Part shown: one piece after another, positions 5,365 through 6,377 of the stretch
How the letters are laid out: each line of letters starts with the position of its first letter
How positions within the stretch are numbered: position 1 is the first letter of the stretch
Notes under the pieces: generated by a model
What the model saw: only the letters and a program-made list of their open reading frames with translations
The model's database searches: none
What the model was told of the DNA's origin: nothing
Assembly (NCBI GenBank): GCA_934754735.1
Contig: CAKVJE010000094.1
Location: 1 to 6,377, forward strand
Direction of reading: 5' to 3'
Length of the DNA: 6,377 nt
DNA from: an uncultured Candidatus Melainabacteria bacterium
GTDB taxonomy: Bacteria > Cyanobacteriota > Vampirovibrionia > Gastranaerophilales > Gastranaerophilaceae
Program-made: the position numbers and the translations under genes

Positions 5365-6216
5365 ATGCATAATTTTGTTATAGGTTGTTTTAATTTTTTT
5401 AGAAGTTTTTTGCAATTATTAAAAATTATTTTTGCGTTTTGTATATTAATGCTTTTATTTTATTGGATACAAAATATAACAGGTGCAAATTGGGCATGGT
5501 TAGGATTTATTAAACCTTTTTTGGATAGTTTATTGGATTTGGCTAACAGTATTTATTCTGTAACTTTTGATATTTTTGGTGCGAAATTCGAATTTAAATA
5601 TTTTAGCGCAGTTCTTATTCTAACAATTGCAATTTATTTAATGAATTTATTTATTTTGATTCTCAATTTAGCAGAAGGTGCTTATAAAAGCGCCCGTTTT
5701 GTTGCAAAAAAAACACAAGAAGCGATTTTCAATAAAGGTTTACAAGATGATATTAAACGCCAAGAAAAGAAAATTACAAGATATTCAGTAATTATAAAAA
5801 CTAAATTGAAGAAAAAATATGCACATGCAGAATTGAATGTAAATATTGATGAACAAAATAAATTAATGAACAAATTTATTACAGAAAAGACTTCTGTTCG
5901 TTCTATGATGCTTGATGACGGATTCTTGTATAATTTTACAGATTTTGATAAAGTTGATTTAGTTTTGGATGTTTTATTTAAAGTATTGCATTCAAATGCA
6001 CCAATTGATTATGAAATATGCATACAATCCGGTGATGATTTGGAACAGTTGAAAAAACTTGCAAGTTTAAATCATTTTGGACTTGTAACAATGGCTGCTG
6101 ATACAGCTTATAGATATAGATATAACGAAACTCACAGATATCAGACCGCACAAGTGGGCGTATTTCAAAATGGAGACAGTACGTTAGAAGTGCATGAATT
6201 TAAGGAAATATTGTAG
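5365..6216 (+). CDS. Two-helix membrane protein of unknown function
   Basis: This 283-residue protein belongs to no family I can name. Hydrophobic helices lie at about 15-38 (LLKIIFAFCILMLLFYW) and 79-103 (AVLILTIAIYLMNLFILIL), with a segment of about 40 residues between them. Residues 104-140 are basic and helical and place the remaining roughly 180 residues in the cytoplasm by the positive-inside rule. The soluble part alternates predicted strands and helices: YSVIIKTKL, a helix with KVDLVLDVLFKVLH, then strands APIDYEICIQSG and FGLVTMA, and ADTAYRYRYN. This faintly recalls a catalytically empty class III cyclase-like fold, but that is speculation. GGGAG lies 8 nt before the ATG, inside the end of panC, and the intergenic gap is 3 nt, so it is likely in the panC operon. 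No T-tract terminator follows before the repeat at 6261. Confidence 0.88.
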   Translation: MHNFVIGCFNFFRSFLQLLKIIFAFCILMLLFYWIQNITGANWAWLGFIKPFLDSLLDLANSIYSVTFDIFGAKFEFKYFSAVLILTIAIYLMNLFILILNLAEGAYKSARFVAKKTQEAIFNKGLQDDIKRQEKKITRYSVIIKTKLKKKYAHAELNVNIDEQNKLMNKFITEKTSVRSMMLDDGFLYNFTDFDKVDLVLDVLFKVLHSNAPIDYEICIQSGDDLEQLKKLASLNHFGLVTMAADTAYRYRYNETHRYQTAQVGVFQNGDSTLEVHEFKEIL

Positions 6217-6260
6217 AAAAGTTGTTAAATGAAGAGATAAATAAAGGAATGGATGCAAAA

Positions 6261-6377
6261 GTGAATAAGTGAATAGGTGAATAAGTTCGTATAAAATATA
6301 TTCAATGTTTAACTTTGTTCAATATAGAAAATAGCTTAAATGAACTTATTCACTCATTCACCTATTCACTTATTCAC
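6261..6377. repeat. Palindromic element B with arms of tandem octamers
   Basis: The left arm (6261-6288) is GTGAATAA, GTGAATAG, GTGAATAA and GTTC. The right arm (6342-6377), read on the minus strand, is GTGAATAA, GTGAATAG, GTGAATGA, GTGAATAA and GTTC. All 28 bases of the left arm pair with the right arm if one octamer is bulged out. The 53-nt AT-rich centre contains TTTGTTCAATATA, similar to TTCGTTCAGTATA in the centre of element A. The window ends on the last octamer, so the element could extend further. It begins 44 nt after the membrane-protein gene and may form a strong hairpin in that operon's 3' end. Confidence 0.87.

Noticed and set aside
5682..5873. 63-codon minus-strand open frame inside the membrane-protein gene
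   Set aside because: It is antisense to a well-formed gene with a good ribosome binding site; its Phe-rich product is the complement of AAA/GAA-rich coding sequence.

Overview
The window is an AT-rich bacterial chromosomal segment with five well-supported genes, two of them enzymes with intact motifs, plus one further protein gene with no family assignment and one tRNA gene. Strong Shine-Dalgarno (SD) sequences, a short flagellin and the overall protein style suggest a low-GC flagellated bacterium. My best guess is a gut member of Gastranaerophilales (Melainabacteria/Vampirovibrionia), but this is inferred from family resemblance only; a low-GC Firmicute-like lineage is not excluded.

Layout. 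Positions 1-516 hold no gene. They contain a large palindromic repeat built of octamers (160-296) and a hairpin-rich leader for flagellin (297-516). Flagellin (517-1512, +) ends in a strong intrinsic terminator. Alanine racemase alr (1685-2806, +) follows, then tRNA-Ile(GAT) (2933-3006, +) with its own GCAA-tetraloop terminator. Two minus-strand genes come next. One is a TPR-like protein (3741 to 3040) whose start codon lies inside a perfect 15-bp palindrome. The other is a membrane-anchored alpha-crystallin/Hsp20-like protein (4316 to 3831). A divergent promoter region (4317-4509) leads into panC (4510-5361, +). A two-helix membrane protein of unknown function (5365-6216, +) follows 3 nt after the panC stop. 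The window closes with a second copy of the octamer palindrome (6261-6377).

How the genes relate. This is a mosaic of small transcription units rather than one pathway. Flagellin is expressed alone. Alr makes D-alanine for peptidoglycan and PanC makes pantothenate for coenzyme A. The panC pair looks like an operon, and the two minus-strand genes may be one as well. The most unusual features are non-coding: two related palindromes with arms of (GTGAATRR)n-GTTC, one at each end of the window; the structured flagellin leader with a terminator-like hairpin and competing pairings; and the palindrome over the TPR-gene start.
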